This document shows positions 34,935 to 44,129 of a stretch of DNA of 64,000 nt, one piece after another. The notes beneath the pieces are model-generated. The model was not told where the DNA came from. It did no database searches and worked only from the letters and a program-made list of their open reading frames with translations. Location of the stretch: contig NZ_JAPEHV010000002.1 in assembly GCF_028823665.1 (NCBI RefSeq), positions 248,001 through 312,000 on the forward strand, given 5' to 3'. The translations under genes were made by a program, and so were the position numbers. How positions within the stretch are numbered: the first letter of the stretch is position 1; each line of letters opens with the position of its first letter. The stretch is from Microbacterium sp. C7(2022) (GTDB lineage: Bacteria; Actinomycetota; Actinomycetes; Actinomycetales; Microbacteriaceae).

Positions 34935-36233
34935 TCAGCCGACACCCGGGTAGGTGCGCTCACCGGCACCCACATACAGCTGCTGCGGGCGCCCGATCTT
35001 CGTCTGCGGGTCACGCGAGGCTTCGCGCCACTGAGCGAGCCAGCCGGGCAGGCGGCCGATCGCGAAAAGTACCGTGAACATGCGCGTCGGGAAGCCCATC
35101 GCCTTGTAGATGACGCCGGTGTAGAAGTCGACGTTCGGGTACAGGCGACGCTCCTTGAAGTAGTCGTCGTTGAGGGCGATCTCTTCGAGCTCCTTCGCGA
35201 GATCGAGCAGCGGGTCGCTCACGCCGAGAGCTTGCAGCACCTCATCCGCCGATTCCTTCACGAGCTTGGCGCGCGGATCGTAGTTCTTGTAGACGCGGTG
35301 GCCGAAGCCCATCAGCTTCACCCCGTCTTCCTTGTTCTTCACCCGCTCGACGAAGCGCTGCACGCTCTCACCTGAGTCGCGGATTCGTCCGAGCATCTCG
35401 AGCACCGCCTCGTTGGCGCCGCCGTGAAGCGGCCCGTACAGCGCGTTGATGCCTGCCGAGATCGAGGAGAACTGGTTTGCACCGGTGGAACCGACCAGGC
35501 GAACCGTCGAAGTGGACGCGTTCTGCTCGTGGTCCTCGTGGAGAATCAGCAGTCGCTCGAGCGCCCGCGACATCACCGGGTCGACCTCGTACGGCTCGGA
35601 GAGCACACCGAAGTTCAGCTTGAGGAAGTTGTCGACGAAACCCAGGCTGTTGTCCGGGTACAGGAAGGCCTGACCGACGCTCTTCTTGTGCGCGTAGGCC
35701 GCGATCACGGGGAGCTTGGCCAGCATGCGGATGGTGTTGAGCTCCACAAACTCAGGATTGTTCGGGTCGGTTTCGCTCTCGTAGTAGGTCGAGAGCGCCG
35801 AAACAGCCGAGGAAAGCACCGACATCGGGTGTGCCGTGTGCGGCAAGGCGGAGAAGAATCGCTTCAGGTCTTCGTGCAGGAGCGTGTGGCGCCGGATGCG
35901 CTCATCGAACTCTGCAAGCTCGTCGGCCGTCGGCAACTCACCATAGATAAGCAGCCATGCGACCTCGAGGTAGGTGCTGTTCGTCGCGAGCTGCTCGATC
36001 GGGTAGCCGCGGTAGCGCAGGATTCCCTGATCCCCGTCGATGTAGGTGATCTCGGAGCGCGTCGCCGCCGTGTTCACGAATCCGTAGTCCAGGGCGGTGT
36101 AACCGGTCTGGCGAGTAAAGGTGGACAGGTCGACGCTGGGCGCACCGTCCGTGCCGCGCAACAGCGGGAATTCCGCAGTTTTGTCCCCGATGGTAAGGGT
36201 GGCTTTGTCCTGCTGGGTGCCCGCTTCGCTCAC
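34935..36233 (-). CDS. gltA: Citrate synthase
   Basis: 432-residue hexameric-type citrate synthase of the TCA cycle. Catalytic residues are visible: first His in YGPLHGGANEAV, second His in MGFGHRVYKNYDPRA, and Asp in VDFYTGVIYKAMG. The C-terminal RPQQLYVGAGERTY is typical of actinobacterial GltA. The frame is open upstream to 36380, but GTG 36233 is preceded by GAGGAGG at 5 bases and gives the known N-terminus (SEAGTQQDKATL). Confidence 0.96.
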   Translation of the reverse strand: MSEAGTQQDKATLTIGDKTAEFPLLRGTDGAPSVDLSTFTRQTGYTALDYGFVNTAATRSEITYIDGDQGILRYRGYPIEQLATNSTYLEVAWLLIYGELPTADELAEFDERIRRHTLLHEDLKRFFSALPHTAHPMSVLSSAVSALSTYYESETDPNNPEFVELNTIRMLAKLPVIAAYAHKKSVGQAFLYPDNSLGFVDNFLKLNFGVLSEPYEVDPVMSRALERLLILHEDHEQNASTSTVRLVGSTGANQFSSISAGINALYGPLHGGANEAVLEMLGRIRDSGESVQRFVERVKNKEDGVKLMGFGHRVYKNYDPRAKLVKESADEVLQALGVSDPLLDLAKELEEIALNDDYFKERRLYPNVDFYTGVIYKAMGFPTRMFTVLFAIGRLPGWLAQWREASRDPQTKIGRPQQLYVGAGERTYPGVG

Positions 36234-36416
36234 GGCGCCTCCTCGCGATTTCTGATCGGACGGGGGTGTCGGTCGGATGCCGCTACGAACCGGTATGGCG
36301 AGAGCGGTACTCCGGCGCGGGGCGAGATTCCGCGCCGCCGCGTTATTACAGCCTACTGGTCGCTCAGGCCTACTGCGCACACGACCAAAGCCTGGCCGAT
36401 TCGTGTGGAGGATTCC
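36234..36416 (-). promoter_or_regulatory. gltA upstream region with long leader
   Basis: 183 bases without a gene. On the minus strand TAGGCT (36355-36350) is a likely -10, giving a leader of about 110 bases. The leader contains a GC hairpin (ggcgcgg, 8-base loop, ccgcgcc) and ends in GAGGAGG. No clear -35 or operator was recognised. Confidence 0.4.
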
Positions 36417-37529
36417 TCAGTGCGCGAGGGAACGCAGACGCTCAGCAGCCGCGGCAATGCGCTCATCGGAGGCGGTCAGCGACAGCCGGATGTGCTGCGG
36501 GAAGTGTGCACCGTAGAAGTGGCCCGGTCCGACCAGGATTCCGTGCTCGGCCAGTCGCGCAACGCTCTCCCATGCATCGCGCCCTTCTGTGGCCCACAGG
36601 TAAAGCCCCGCCCGACTCTCGTCGATGCGGAAGCCCGCGGCCTCCACTGCGGGGAGAAGAAGATCTCGGCGTGAGCGGTACCGCTCCTTCTGCGCCGAGA
36701 CGTGACCGTCGTCTGCCAGCGCCGCGACCATCGCCGCCTGCACCGGCGCAGGCAGCATGAGGCCGAGGTGTTTGCGAGCCGTCAGAAGCCGAGCGATCAG
36801 ATCCGGATCGCCGGCGAGGAAGGCGGCTCGATAACCGGCGAGGTTCGACTGCTTGCTCAGCGAGTAGACCGACAGAACGTTCGTCAGGTCTCCCCCGGTC
36901 GCCCGCGGGTCGAGGGCACTCGGAATAGCGGCGGCGTCCCACGGCGCATCCCACCCGAGTTCTGCGTAGCACTCGTCCGACGCGAGGACGGCGCCCACCT
37001 CACGCGCACGCGCGATGGCCCCACGAAGCTGGTCGATGTCCAGCACCCGGCCATCCGGGTTTCCGGGCGAATTAATCCACACCACGCGGGTGTTGTCGGG
37101 CCACTCGGCCGGGTCATCCGAGGCGAAAGGCGTGGCACCCACGAGCCGGGCTCCGACCTCATACGTCGGGTATGCCGCCCGGGGGTGGACGACAACATCG
37201 CCCGGACCGACCCCGAGGAGCAACGGCAGCAGGGCGACGAGTTCCTTCGAGCCCACCGTCGGCAATACATGCTGGGGGGTGAGTCCCGTCACCGCCCGGC
37301 GGCGGTCGTACCACGACGCTATCGCCTCCCGCAGCGAGGGTGTTCCCATCGTCTGCGGATACGAGTGCGCATCAGTGGCGCCCATCAGCGCTCGAGAAAC
37401 GACGTCCGGCGTCGCATCCACGGGCGAGCCGATAGAAAGGTCGACGATTCCGCCGGGGTGGGCGCGTGCACGCTCTGCGTACGGGGCGACCGCATCCCAC
37501 GGATAGTCCGCGAGGTCCGAGACCGCCAT
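36417..37529 (-). CDS. dapC: N-succinyldiaminopimelate aminotransferase
   Basis: 370-residue fold-type I PLP aminotransferase (Rv1178 type) converting N-succinyl-2-amino-6-ketopimelate to succinyl-DAP. The PLP Lys lies in SVYSLSKQSNLAGYR. Other conserved sites are TVGSKELVALLP, WINSPGNPDGRV, the Asp in LASDECYAELGW, and the carboxylate-binding Arg in QHIRLSLTAS. It follows fdxA by 27 bases on the same strand, the standard actinobacterial fdxA-dapC pair. Confidence 0.92.
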   Translation of the reverse strand: MAVSDLADYPWDAVAPYAERARAHPGGIVDLSIGSPVDATPDVVSRALMGATDAHSYPQTMGTPSLREAIASWYDRRRAVTGLTPQHVLPTVGSKELVALLPLLLGVGPGDVVVHPRAAYPTYEVGARLVGATPFASDDPAEWPDNTRVVWINSPGNPDGRVLDIDQLRGAIARAREVGAVLASDECYAELGWDAPWDAAAIPSALDPRATGGDLTNVLSVYSLSKQSNLAGYRAAFLAGDPDLIARLLTARKHLGLMLPAPVQAAMVAALADDGHVSAQKERYRSRRDLLLPAVEAAGFRIDESRAGLYLWATEGRDAWESVARLAEHGILVGPGHFYGAHFPQHIRLSLTASDERIAAAAERLRSLAH

Positions 37530-37556
37530 GTCAGTGCCCCGCAGGGACGAAGGAGA

Positions 37557-37880
37557 TCACGCCTCTTCTTGCGGTGGGAGGGCCTCGATAATCGGGTGAT
37601 CTTTGTGGATCACTCCGACCTTGGCCGCACCACCGGGCGATCCCACGTCGTCGAAGAACTCGACGTTGGCCTTGTAGTAGTCCTGCCACTCGTCGGGGAG
37701 GTCGTCTTCGTAGTAGATCGCCTCGACGGGACACACAGGCTCGCATGCACCACAGTCGACGCACTCGTCCGGATGAATGTACAGCGATCGATCGCCCTCA
37801 TAGATACAGTCCACGGGACATTCATCGATGCAGGCACGGTCTTTGACATCCACACAAGGAAGGGCGATCACGTACGTCAC
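37557..37880 (-). CDS. fdxA: 7Fe ferredoxin
   Basis: 107-residue ferredoxin (FdxC/FdxA type). The N-terminal half carries Cys for a 3Fe-4S and a 4Fe-4S cluster: CVDVKDRACIDECPVDC, then CVDCGACEPVCPVEA. The C-terminal extension (PDEWQDYYKANVEFF) is typical of actinobacterial 7Fe ferredoxins. It serves as an electron carrier, for example to oxidoreductases or P450s. GTG 37880 is six bases downstream of TAGACT. That promoter overlaps the end of the upstream gene. Confidence 0.94.
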   Translation of the reverse strand: MTYVIALPCVDVKDRACIDECPVDCIYEGDRSLYIHPDECVDCGACEPVCPVEAIYYEDDLPDEWQDYYKANVEFFDDVGSPGGAAKVGVIHKDHPIIEALPPQEEA

Positions 37881-37892
37881 GGCATCAGTCTA
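37881..37892 (-). promoter_or_regulatory. Leaderless -10 element for fdxA
   Basis: On the minus strand TAGACT, six bases, GTG 37880. It overlaps the last codon of the DUF6113-like gene. Confidence 0.5.
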
Positions 37893-38261
37893 CTGGGCAT
37901 TCCTCGCCGGCAAGCGGTCCGGCCACGCCACGACGAGCGCCACGAGGATCGGCACCGCGATCGTCCAGACCACGCCCGCGTCTGTCTGCGGCACGACCAC
38001 CGACCCTCCCGGCCCGGTGCCGGAGAACATCAGGGTTGACAGCATCATCCCCAGCCCCGTCCCCAGCGCCGCCCAGCGATCGAGGGTCAGCAAGCGGACC
38101 GCGATCAGGAAGGCAGCGCACCCGATGATTCCGAGCACAAGGCCGAGGGGGAACCACCCCAGGGTGAAGGTGTGCGCAATGGTTCCGGCGACACCATAGA
38201 CCCCGCCGATGAGGAATGCGACGACCCAGGTGCCGATTCGCGTGACGAGTGACATGCGCAT
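37890..38261 (-). CDS. Small membrane protein, DUF6113-like
   Basis: 123 residues with four predicted transmembrane helices (about 8-27, 33-52, 58-78 and 92-112). No motif is diagnostic. The position directly upstream of fdxA-dapC is that of the DUF6113 membrane protein in other actinobacteria, so that name is an inference from context. The longest frame begins one codon earlier at 38264. ATG 38261 is favoured because TAGCAT lies exactly six bases upstream. Confidence 0.7.
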   Translation of the reverse strand: MRMSLVTRIGTWVVAFLIGGVYGVAGTIAHTFTLGWFPLGLVLGIIGCAAFLIAVRLLTLDRWAALGTGLGMMLSTLMFSGTGPGGSVVVPQTDAGVVWTIAVPILVALVVAWPDRLPARNAQ

Positions 38262-38273
38262 CATTTGATGCTA
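38262..38273 (-). promoter_or_regulatory. Leaderless -10 element for the DUF6113-like gene
   Basis: On the minus strand TAGCAT, six bases (which include the first ATG), then ATG 38261. Confidence 0.45.
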
Positions 38274-38337
38274 TCGGAGCACTATGCCAGCGCTCAGAGG
38301 CGCGTGAAACGCGATTCCATCTGGCTTGGCCCTCGGT

Positions 38338-38399
38338 TTCATCACAACTCGGTAACCGACCGGGCGGTATGCGCACGGAGTTGTTAGGTTCATCACAAC
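38338..38399 (+). promoter_or_regulatory. Direct repeat and -10 upstream of the liv-type operon
   Basis: The 11-mer ttcatcacaac occurs at 38338-38348 and again at 38389-38399, 51 bases apart start to start. The second copy adjoins TTAGGT (38384-38389), a possible -10, and gttgt at 38380-38384 faces acaac at 38395-38399 as a short inverted repeat. This may be an operator pair for the transporter operon; no regulator gene is adjacent. Confidence 0.35.
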
Positions 38400-38425
38400 C
38401 ACGGCGCCGTGACCGAGAGGAAGCC

Positions 38426-39211
38426 ATGACGCTGGCAGTGCACAACATCGAAGTTGTCTACGAGGATGTGATGCTCGTGGTCACCGGAGCGAGCCTCCGC
38501 GTGCAGCGTGACGGAATCGTGGCGCTGCTCGGGGCGAACGGCGCCGGGAAGACTTCGCTGCTTCGCGCAATGACGGGTTTGCTGGATGTCCATCGGGGCC
38601 GCATCGCCCGCGGACACGTTTCTATCGACGATGTCCCCCTGGACACCCGGCGCGCACCGGACGTGGTCAAGGCCGGGGTCAGCCAAGTGATGGAGGGCCG
38701 GCGCGTCTTCGTGGAATTCACTGTGGAAGAAAACCTGCGAGTGGGCGCGTACACGCGCAGCCGCACCGATATCGCGGCCAAGCTCGACCGCATTTATGGC
38801 ATGTTCCCCATCCTCGGCGAACGCCGAGCGCAGCGGGCAGGCTACCTCTCCGGTGGCGAACAGCAGATGCTCGCCATCGGACGCGCGCTTATGGCAGAGC
38901 CCGCGTACATCCTGCTGGATGAGCCGAGCCTCGGCCTCGCGCCACAGATTGTGGAGCAAATCCGAGATCTCATCGTCGAGATCCGTGACTCCGGCACCGG
39001 GGTGTTGCTCGTCGAGCAGAACGCGGCCATGGCACTCTCGATCGCCGACCACGGCTACGTCATGGAGAACGGAAAGATCGTGATGGATGCCCCGGCCCAG
39101 GCGCTGCGCGATGACGATGACATCCGTGAGTTCTACCTCGGCACAGGTGCGTCCGCGGGGAGCCTGCGCGACGTCAAGCATTACAAGCGCCGAAAGAGGT
39201 GGTTGTCATGA
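38426..39211 (+). CDS. livF: ABC importer ATP-binding protein, LivF type
   Basis: 261-residue NBD of a branched-chain-amino-acid-type importer. Walker A is LLGANGAGKTSLL, the signature LSGGEQQMLAIGRAL, Walker B YILLDEPSLGLAP and the switch His region LLVEQNAAMAL, where Asn replaces the usual switch His as in LivF proteins. ATG 38426 follows GAGAGGAAG. First gene of the six-gene operon; its stop overlaps the next start (ATGA). Confidence 0.9.
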   Translation: MTLAVHNIEVVYEDVMLVVTGASLRVQRDGIVALLGANGAGKTSLLRAMTGLLDVHRGRIARGHVSIDDVPLDTRRAPDVVKAGVSQVMEGRRVFVEFTVEENLRVGAYTRSRTDIAAKLDRIYGMFPILGERRAQRAGYLSGGEQQMLAIGRALMAEPAYILLDEPSLGLAPQIVEQIRDLIVEIRDSGTGVLLVEQNAAMALSIADHGYVMENGKIVMDAPAQALRDDDDIREFYLGTGASAGSLRDVKHYKRRKRWLS

Positions 39212-40041
39212 CGTTGCTGGAGGTTGCCGACCTCACCCTGCGGTTCGGCGGTGCCACCACGCTCGATGGGGTGTCGTTCGACGTGCAGCAGGGAGAACTG
39301 TTCGCCATCATCGGCCCCAACGGTGCAGGGAAAACCTCGACGTTCAACTGCATCTCGGGCGTGTACAAGCCGCAGTCAGGTTCGATTTCTCTCGCCGGCG
39401 AAAGTCTGTTGGGCCACGCGCCAGATGTCATCGCCGGGCGCGGAGTCGCCCGAAGTTTTCAGAACGTCGAACTCTTCGACAATCTCTCGGTGCTCGACAA
39501 CCTCATGCTGGGACGACACCAGGCAGCCACGTACGGATGGTTGGAGGGCATGCTCTGGCTCGGACGCGCACGCGCCCAAGAGCTCGCCGCACGCCGACGT
39601 GTCGAGGACCTGATCGACTTCCTCGACTTGGCGGGCGTTCGTGGGCTTCCGGTGGGAATTCTCCCCTACGGCATCCGCAAGCGCGTCGAACTCGGTCGGG
39701 CACTCGCCATGGAGCCGAAGCTCCTGCTCTTGGACGAACCCGTGGCGGGCATGAACTCCGAAGAAACCGAAGACATGGCCCGCTTCATCCTCGACATTCG
39801 AAGCGAATTGGGGACGTCCATGATCATGGTCGAGCATGACATGCGACTGGTCATGGACCTCGCCGACCGCGTGATGGTGATCGATTTCGGAAAGCGGATC
39901 GCACTGGGCACCCCCGAAGAGGTGCAGACGGATCCCGCGGTCATCGCTGCCTACCTCGGCGGAGCGTCGGCCGATGTGGCAGACATCCTGAGCGAAGGCA
40001 GTCGCGAACCTGCCACTCCGCCAACACCGGGAGAGCACTGA
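39208..40041 (+). CDS. livG: ABC importer ATP-binding protein, LivG type
   Basis: 277-residue second NBD. Walker A IIGPNGAGKTSTFN, LivG-like ARSFQNVELFDNLSVLDNLM, Walker B LLLLDEPVAGMN and switch His in IMVEHDMRLVM. The signature region is unusual: LPYGIRKRVELGRALA in place of LSGGQQ, as is common in LivG. ATG 39208 is chosen because it overlaps the livF stop (ATGA) and follows GAGGTGG. The stop overlaps the start of the synthetase gene (TGATG). Confidence 0.9.
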   Translation: MTLLEVADLTLRFGGATTLDGVSFDVQQGELFAIIGPNGAGKTSTFNCISGVYKPQSGSISLAGESLLGHAPDVIAGRGVARSFQNVELFDNLSVLDNLMLGRHQAATYGWLEGMLWLGRARAQELAARRRVEDLIDFLDLAGVRGLPVGILPYGIRKRVELGRALAMEPKLLLLDEPVAGMNSEETEDMARFILDIRSELGTSMIMVEHDMRLVMDLADRVMVIDFGKRIALGTPEEVQTDPAVIAAYLGGASADVADILSEGSREPATPPTPGEH

Positions 40042-41939
40042 TGAGCACCAACGACGTCCTGCCCGCCACCGAGCTCGAGGTGACCTACCTGCCACGTCTC
40101 CTCCGCCAGGTCGCCGCCGAGCGGAGTGACCACACGGCATTGCGCGTCAAGAGGGCCGGGGTATGGCAAGACATCACGTGGGCAAACTATCGCGACGCCG
40201 CGGAGCGCATCGCCTTCGGTCTGGCGGCCCTCGGAGTATGCGCGGGCGATCGTGTGGCGATCCAGTCCGAGAACCGGCCGGAGTGGCTCTTCACCGACGT
40301 GGCATCGTCCGCATTGCGCGCCGTGATTGTCGGCCTGTACCCGACCAACCCCGTGGCCGAAGTGACGTACCTCCTGCAGGACAGCGGCGCACGCGTGTTG
40401 GTCGCCGAGGATCAGGAGCAGGTCGACAAAGCGCTCGAAGCCGAGCCGGAGTGCCCCGCACTCGAATGGATCGTTTACCTGGATGCGCGGGGGCTTGCCG
40501 ATTACGATCACCCCAAACTTCTCTCGATCGATGCCCTCATTGATCGAGGCGATGCCCACCGCAGCGACCACCCGAGCCTGCTCGACGACGAGGACTCGCG
40601 CCGTACTCCCGATGACATCGCCACTCTCATTTACACCTCGGGCACCACCGGTCCGCCCAAGGGAGCGATGCTGACGGCACGCAACATCTCGTTCGCGGCG
40701 CAAGTCTTCACCCTCGACGGCGGACTGCTGGGGCGACAAATCGGACCGGACGATGCACTCCTGTCCTACCTTCCCCTCTCGCACGTGGTCGAGCGGGGCA
40801 TCTCGGTGTGGGCGAATCTGCGCTCGCACACGGTGGTCCACTTCGCCGAGTCGATCGACACCGTCACCACCGACCTTGCCGAGGTGCAGCCCACTGTCCT
40901 GTTCGCCGTACCGCGCATCTGGGAGAAGATCCAAGCCGCCGTCGCCATTCGCATGGCCAACGCGAGCAGACTCAAGCGCGCGGTGTACTCGCTCGGGGCG
41001 CGCTGGAGCCAAACCATCGCGGCGGACCGCATCGCGAACGGCGGCGCATTCACATGGCGCGCACGCGTCCGTTACGCGATCGGATACTGGCCCGTGTACC
41101 GCCCGCTACGCAAGCGCCTCGGGCTGCTGCGCGTGCGCCACGCCATCTCTGGGGCAGCCCCGATCGCACCCGACGTGCTGCGGTTCTTCCTGGGCCTCGG
41201 GATCCCTCTCTTCGAGGCGTATGGCATGACAGAGAACTCCGCGGTGGCGACGTCCAACTTTGCCGGCCGCATGCGAATCGGCACGGTCGGCGAGCCGCAG
41301 CCCCTCACCGAGGTGCGGCTGGACGAGCACACCGGCGAGGTGCTCACGCGGCATCCGGGAACATTCGCCGGTTATTGGGGGCGACCGGATGCCACGGCCG
41401 ACACTCTCGATGCGGAAGGCTGGCTGCGAACCGGCGACGTCGGTGAGTGGGTGGACGGGACGCATCTGCGGATCGTGGATCGGATCAAGGACATCATCAT
41501 CACCGCGGGTGGGAAGAACATCGCGCCCAGCGAAATCGAGAACGCGATCAAGGCATCCCCCTTCGTCAAAGAGGCCGTCGTCATCGGCGATCGGCGCCCG
41601 TATCTGGCCGCATTGATCGGAATCGAGTACGACACCGTCGCCGACTGGGCTTCGCGCAGACGCCTGGAGTTCACGACGTACCGAGACCTCTCGAGCAAGC
41701 CCGAGGTGATCGAGCTGATCGCGGGCGTGATCCGCGAGGCGAACACCAAGCTCGCGCGCGTTGAAGCCGTAAGAAAGTTCCGCATGCTCACGAAAGAGCT
41801 CGACCACGAAGACGGTGAGCTCACCGCGACACAGAAGCTCAAGCGTCAGGCGTTCGCGAAGACCGTGCCGCATCTCATCGACGACATGTACGCAGGTTCG
41901 AACGCGTTCCCTGGCGGCGACCTCGGGAGAAACGGATGA
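40041..41939 (+). CDS. Long-chain acyl-CoA synthetase-like AMP-binding enzyme
   Basis: 632-residue adenylate-forming ligase that activates a carboxylic acid to its CoA thioester. Motifs: A3 LIYTSGTTGPPKGAML, the gate/substrate region YLPLSHVVERG, A5 FEAYGMTENSAVATSN, A7 WLRTGDVGEW, A8 RIKDIIITAGGKNIAPSEIE and the C-terminal Lys region LTATQKLKRQAF. Overall it resembles FadD15-like long-chain synthetases. It lies between livG and livH with overlapping start and stop codons on both sides, so it is an integral operon member. This suggests that the imported substrate is an acid that is CoA-activated on entry (inference). Confidence 0.9.
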   Translation: MSTNDVLPATELEVTYLPRLLRQVAAERSDHTALRVKRAGVWQDITWANYRDAAERIAFGLAALGVCAGDRVAIQSENRPEWLFTDVASSALRAVIVGLYPTNPVAEVTYLLQDSGARVLVAEDQEQVDKALEAEPECPALEWIVYLDARGLADYDHPKLLSIDALIDRGDAHRSDHPSLLDDEDSRRTPDDIATLIYTSGTTGPPKGAMLTARNISFAAQVFTLDGGLLGRQIGPDDALLSYLPLSHVVERGISVWANLRSHTVVHFAESIDTVTTDLAEVQPTVLFAVPRIWEKIQAAVAIRMANASRLKRAVYSLGARWSQTIAADRIANGGAFTWRARVRYAIGYWPVYRPLRKRLGLLRVRHAISGAAPIAPDVLRFFLGLGIPLFEAYGMTENSAVATSNFAGRMRIGTVGEPQPLTEVRLDEHTGEVLTRHPGTFAGYWGRPDATADTLDAEGWLRTGDVGEWVDGTHLRIVDRIKDIIITAGGKNIAPSEIENAIKASPFVKEAVVIGDRRPYLAALIGIEYDTVADWASRRRLEFTTYRDLSSKPEVIELIAGVIREANTKLARVEAVRKFRMLTKELDHEDGELTATQKLKRQAFAKTVPHLIDDMYAGSNAFPGGDLGRNG

Positions 41940-42874
41940 ACACCCTGCTTGCCGCGCTCGCGACCGGTCTCGGGCAGGGCGCCGTCTATGCGCTCATCGC
42001 CGTCAGCTTCGTCATCATCTACCGTTCAACCGGGGTGCTCAACTTCGCGCAGCCGGCGCTGCTCATCCTGGGGACCTTCGCCACCAGCGTGCTGGCGACG
42101 CAGGCGGGCCTCCCTTTCTTCGCCGCGGTACCGATCGCGATGCTGGTCATCGCTGTGCTGTCCGCGGGCATTGAAAGAGTCGCCATCCGTCCCATGGTCG
42201 GTCGGCCCGCTTTCTCGACGGCGATCGTGACCGTCGGCCTTTTCATCCTGCTCCTGGTGATCGCGTTCCGATTGTTCGATTCCCAGCCACGAACCGTCGG
42301 TGACCCGTGGCAGTTGCGGTCGATATGCGTCGGCGGCGAGGTCACCGAATCCTTCGGTGTCACGGGGTGCTCGGGCGGCATCCAGATCTATGAGAACGCC
42401 ATCGCCCGATTTGTCATCTCGCTCGTCGTCATCGCCCTTCTGGGGTGGTGGCTCACCCGGTCGCGGATCGGACTCGCGATGCGCGCGACTTCCCTTGACC
42501 AGGAGACCGCGCTCGCGCAAGGCATTTCGGTCGGGCGCATGTTTTCGATCTCGTGGGCGATCGGCGGCAGCCTCGCCGCCCTCGCCGGGGCGTTGCTCGC
42601 CGCAAACGGATCGGTCGTGCAAGCCACCGACGCACTCTTCGCGCTGGTGGCGTTGCCTGCGATCATCCTCGGCGGCATCGATTCGCTCAAGGGAGCGGTC
42701 GTCGGCGGGCTCATCGTGGGTGTTGCGATGGCGCTGACGAAGACATATCAACCGATCTTCGCGCCGTGGCTAGGAACCAACTTCGACAATGTCGTGCCCT
42801 ACCTCATCATGATCATCGTTCTGCTCGTGCGGCCCTATGGCATCTACGGCACGAAGGAGGTGCAACGGGTATGA
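41936..42874 (+). CDS. livH: ABC importer permease, LivH type
   Basis: 312-residue inner-membrane permease with about eight hydrophobic helices. The family N-terminus LGQGAVYALIAVSFVIIYR, the STGVLNFAQPALLILG segment and the EAA-like cytoplasmic loop MRATSLDQETALAQGISVGR are visible. It pairs with LivM to form the channel. The start overlaps the synthetase stop (ATGA) and the stop overlaps the livM start. Confidence 0.92.
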   Translation: MNTLLAALATGLGQGAVYALIAVSFVIIYRSTGVLNFAQPALLILGTFATSVLATQAGLPFFAAVPIAMLVIAVLSAGIERVAIRPMVGRPAFSTAIVTVGLFILLLVIAFRLFDSQPRTVGDPWQLRSICVGGEVTESFGVTGCSGGIQIYENAIARFVISLVVIALLGWWLTRSRIGLAMRATSLDQETALAQGISVGRMFSISWAIGGSLAALAGALLAANGSVVQATDALFALVALPAIILGGIDSLKGAVVGGLIVGVAMALTKTYQPIFAPWLGTNFDNVVPYLIMIIVLLVRPYGIYGTKEVQRV

Positions 42875-44082
42875 CCCGCAACGACACGCTCGCCGAGGCG
42901 TCCCACCGCCTCACCGGAGCATCGACCCATCTGGACTTCGAGCATTCGCGTGGGAAGGTATCGGCCCGTGTGCGTCGGGGACGCCCCACGCTGTACACCA
43001 GCTACGCGGCCGACCAAGCGTTGCTGAACACACCGGCCAAGCGCTTCTGGACAGCCGTCGTGGTCATCATCGCCATTGCCGCACCGTTCCTGATCGCTGC
43101 CGACCTGATCTACCTGTTGACGCTGGCCGTCATCTACGCCATCGGGGGAATCGGGCTCAACCTACTGACCGGCTACGCCGGCCAGGTTTCCCTTGGCCAC
43201 GCCTTCTTCCTCGGTCTGGGCGCCTACACCGCCGCTGTGCTCGGCGGCACGCCGGGCAGCACCACGTGGGGCTTGCAGCTGGATCTGGCCATCGTCCTCC
43301 CTGCGGCGGCCATCATCCCCGGACTCATCGGCGCGGTGGTCGCGCCGCTCGCGACGCGTGTGCGCGGCCTTTATCTGGCCGTGCTGACGCTCGGCCTGCT
43401 GATTCTCGGCGAGCACTTGTTCAAGATCATGATCCCGATCACCGGCGGGCAGGGTGTGGGCCGCGGCGTCGCCCAGCGCACCCTGTTCGGCGTCGACCTC
43501 AGCGCGACGTATGCGATCGGGCCCGTACTCTTGCCTCCCCCGGTCACCCTCTACCTGCTGTGCCTCGTCCTCTTGCTCGCTCTCGGCGTCGCCGCGCGCA
43601 ACCTGATGCGCGGTCGGTACGGGCGGGCGTTCGCTGCCGTACGCGACCGCGACATCGCGGCCGAAATCATGGGTGTCAACCTGCTACGGACGAAGACGCT
43701 CGCCTTCACACTGTCGTCCGCCTACGCAGGTCTTGCCGGAGCACTGTTCTCGATGCTCATCGGTCGCATCGCACCCGAACAGTGGAACCTCTTCCTGTCG
43801 ATCGACTTTCTCGCGGTGATCGTCATCGGGGGCATCGCGACGATCTCGGGCACCATCATCGGCGCGTGCTTCGTCGTTCTCGTCCCCCGGCTTCTCGAAG
43901 AACTCACCGCGATCATTCCGTGGCTCACCGTCTCGGGCGGTGGAGTGCTCAACGTCTTCCAGCTGCAGACGATCGTCTTCGGCGTGCTCATCATCTTGTT
44001 CATCACCCTCGAGCCTCGCGGGCTGTACGGCATCTGGATCCGCGTGCGCAACTACTTCAAGGCCTGGCCCTTCTCGTACTGA
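42871..44082 (+). CDS. livM: ABC importer permease, LivM type
   Basis: 403-residue permease with a ~55-residue polar N-terminal extension and about nine membrane helices. Conserved segments: GIGLNLLTGYAGQVSLGHAFFLGLGAY and the cytoplasmic loop FAAVRDRDIAAEIMGVN. ATG 42871 overlaps the livH stop (ATGA); the frame is open upstream to 42553 but there it only shadows livH. A different frame over this gene stays open for 431 codons and joins the next gene; it is not real. Confidence 0.92.
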   Translation: MTRNDTLAEASHRLTGASTHLDFEHSRGKVSARVRRGRPTLYTSYAADQALLNTPAKRFWTAVVVIIAIAAPFLIAADLIYLLTLAVIYAIGGIGLNLLTGYAGQVSLGHAFFLGLGAYTAAVLGGTPGSTTWGLQLDLAIVLPAAAIIPGLIGAVVAPLATRVRGLYLAVLTLGLLILGEHLFKIMIPITGGQGVGRGVAQRTLFGVDLSATYAIGPVLLPPPVTLYLLCLVLLLALGVAARNLMRGRYGRAFAAVRDRDIAAEIMGVNLLRTKTLAFTLSSAYAGLAGALFSMLIGRIAPEQWNLFLSIDFLAVIVIGGIATISGTIIGACFVVLVPRLLEELTAIIPWLTVSGGGVLNVFQLQTIVFGVLIILFITLEPRGLYGIWIRVRNYFKAWPFSY

Positions 44083-44129
44083 CAGAAACCGCACAACAGA
44101 ACACCGAACACACAACAAAGGAGCACAGC

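Noticed and set aside
35040..36230. Possibility that the citrate synthase is a methylcitrate synthase
   Set aside because: Length, N-terminal extension and neighbouring genes fit GltA; no prpB or prpD nearby.
42837..44129. A 431-codon open frame running through livM in another frame and continuing into livJ
   Set aside because: The translation is Arg/His/Pro-rich and featureless until the true livJ start at 44130, while livM in the other frame shows clear family sequence.
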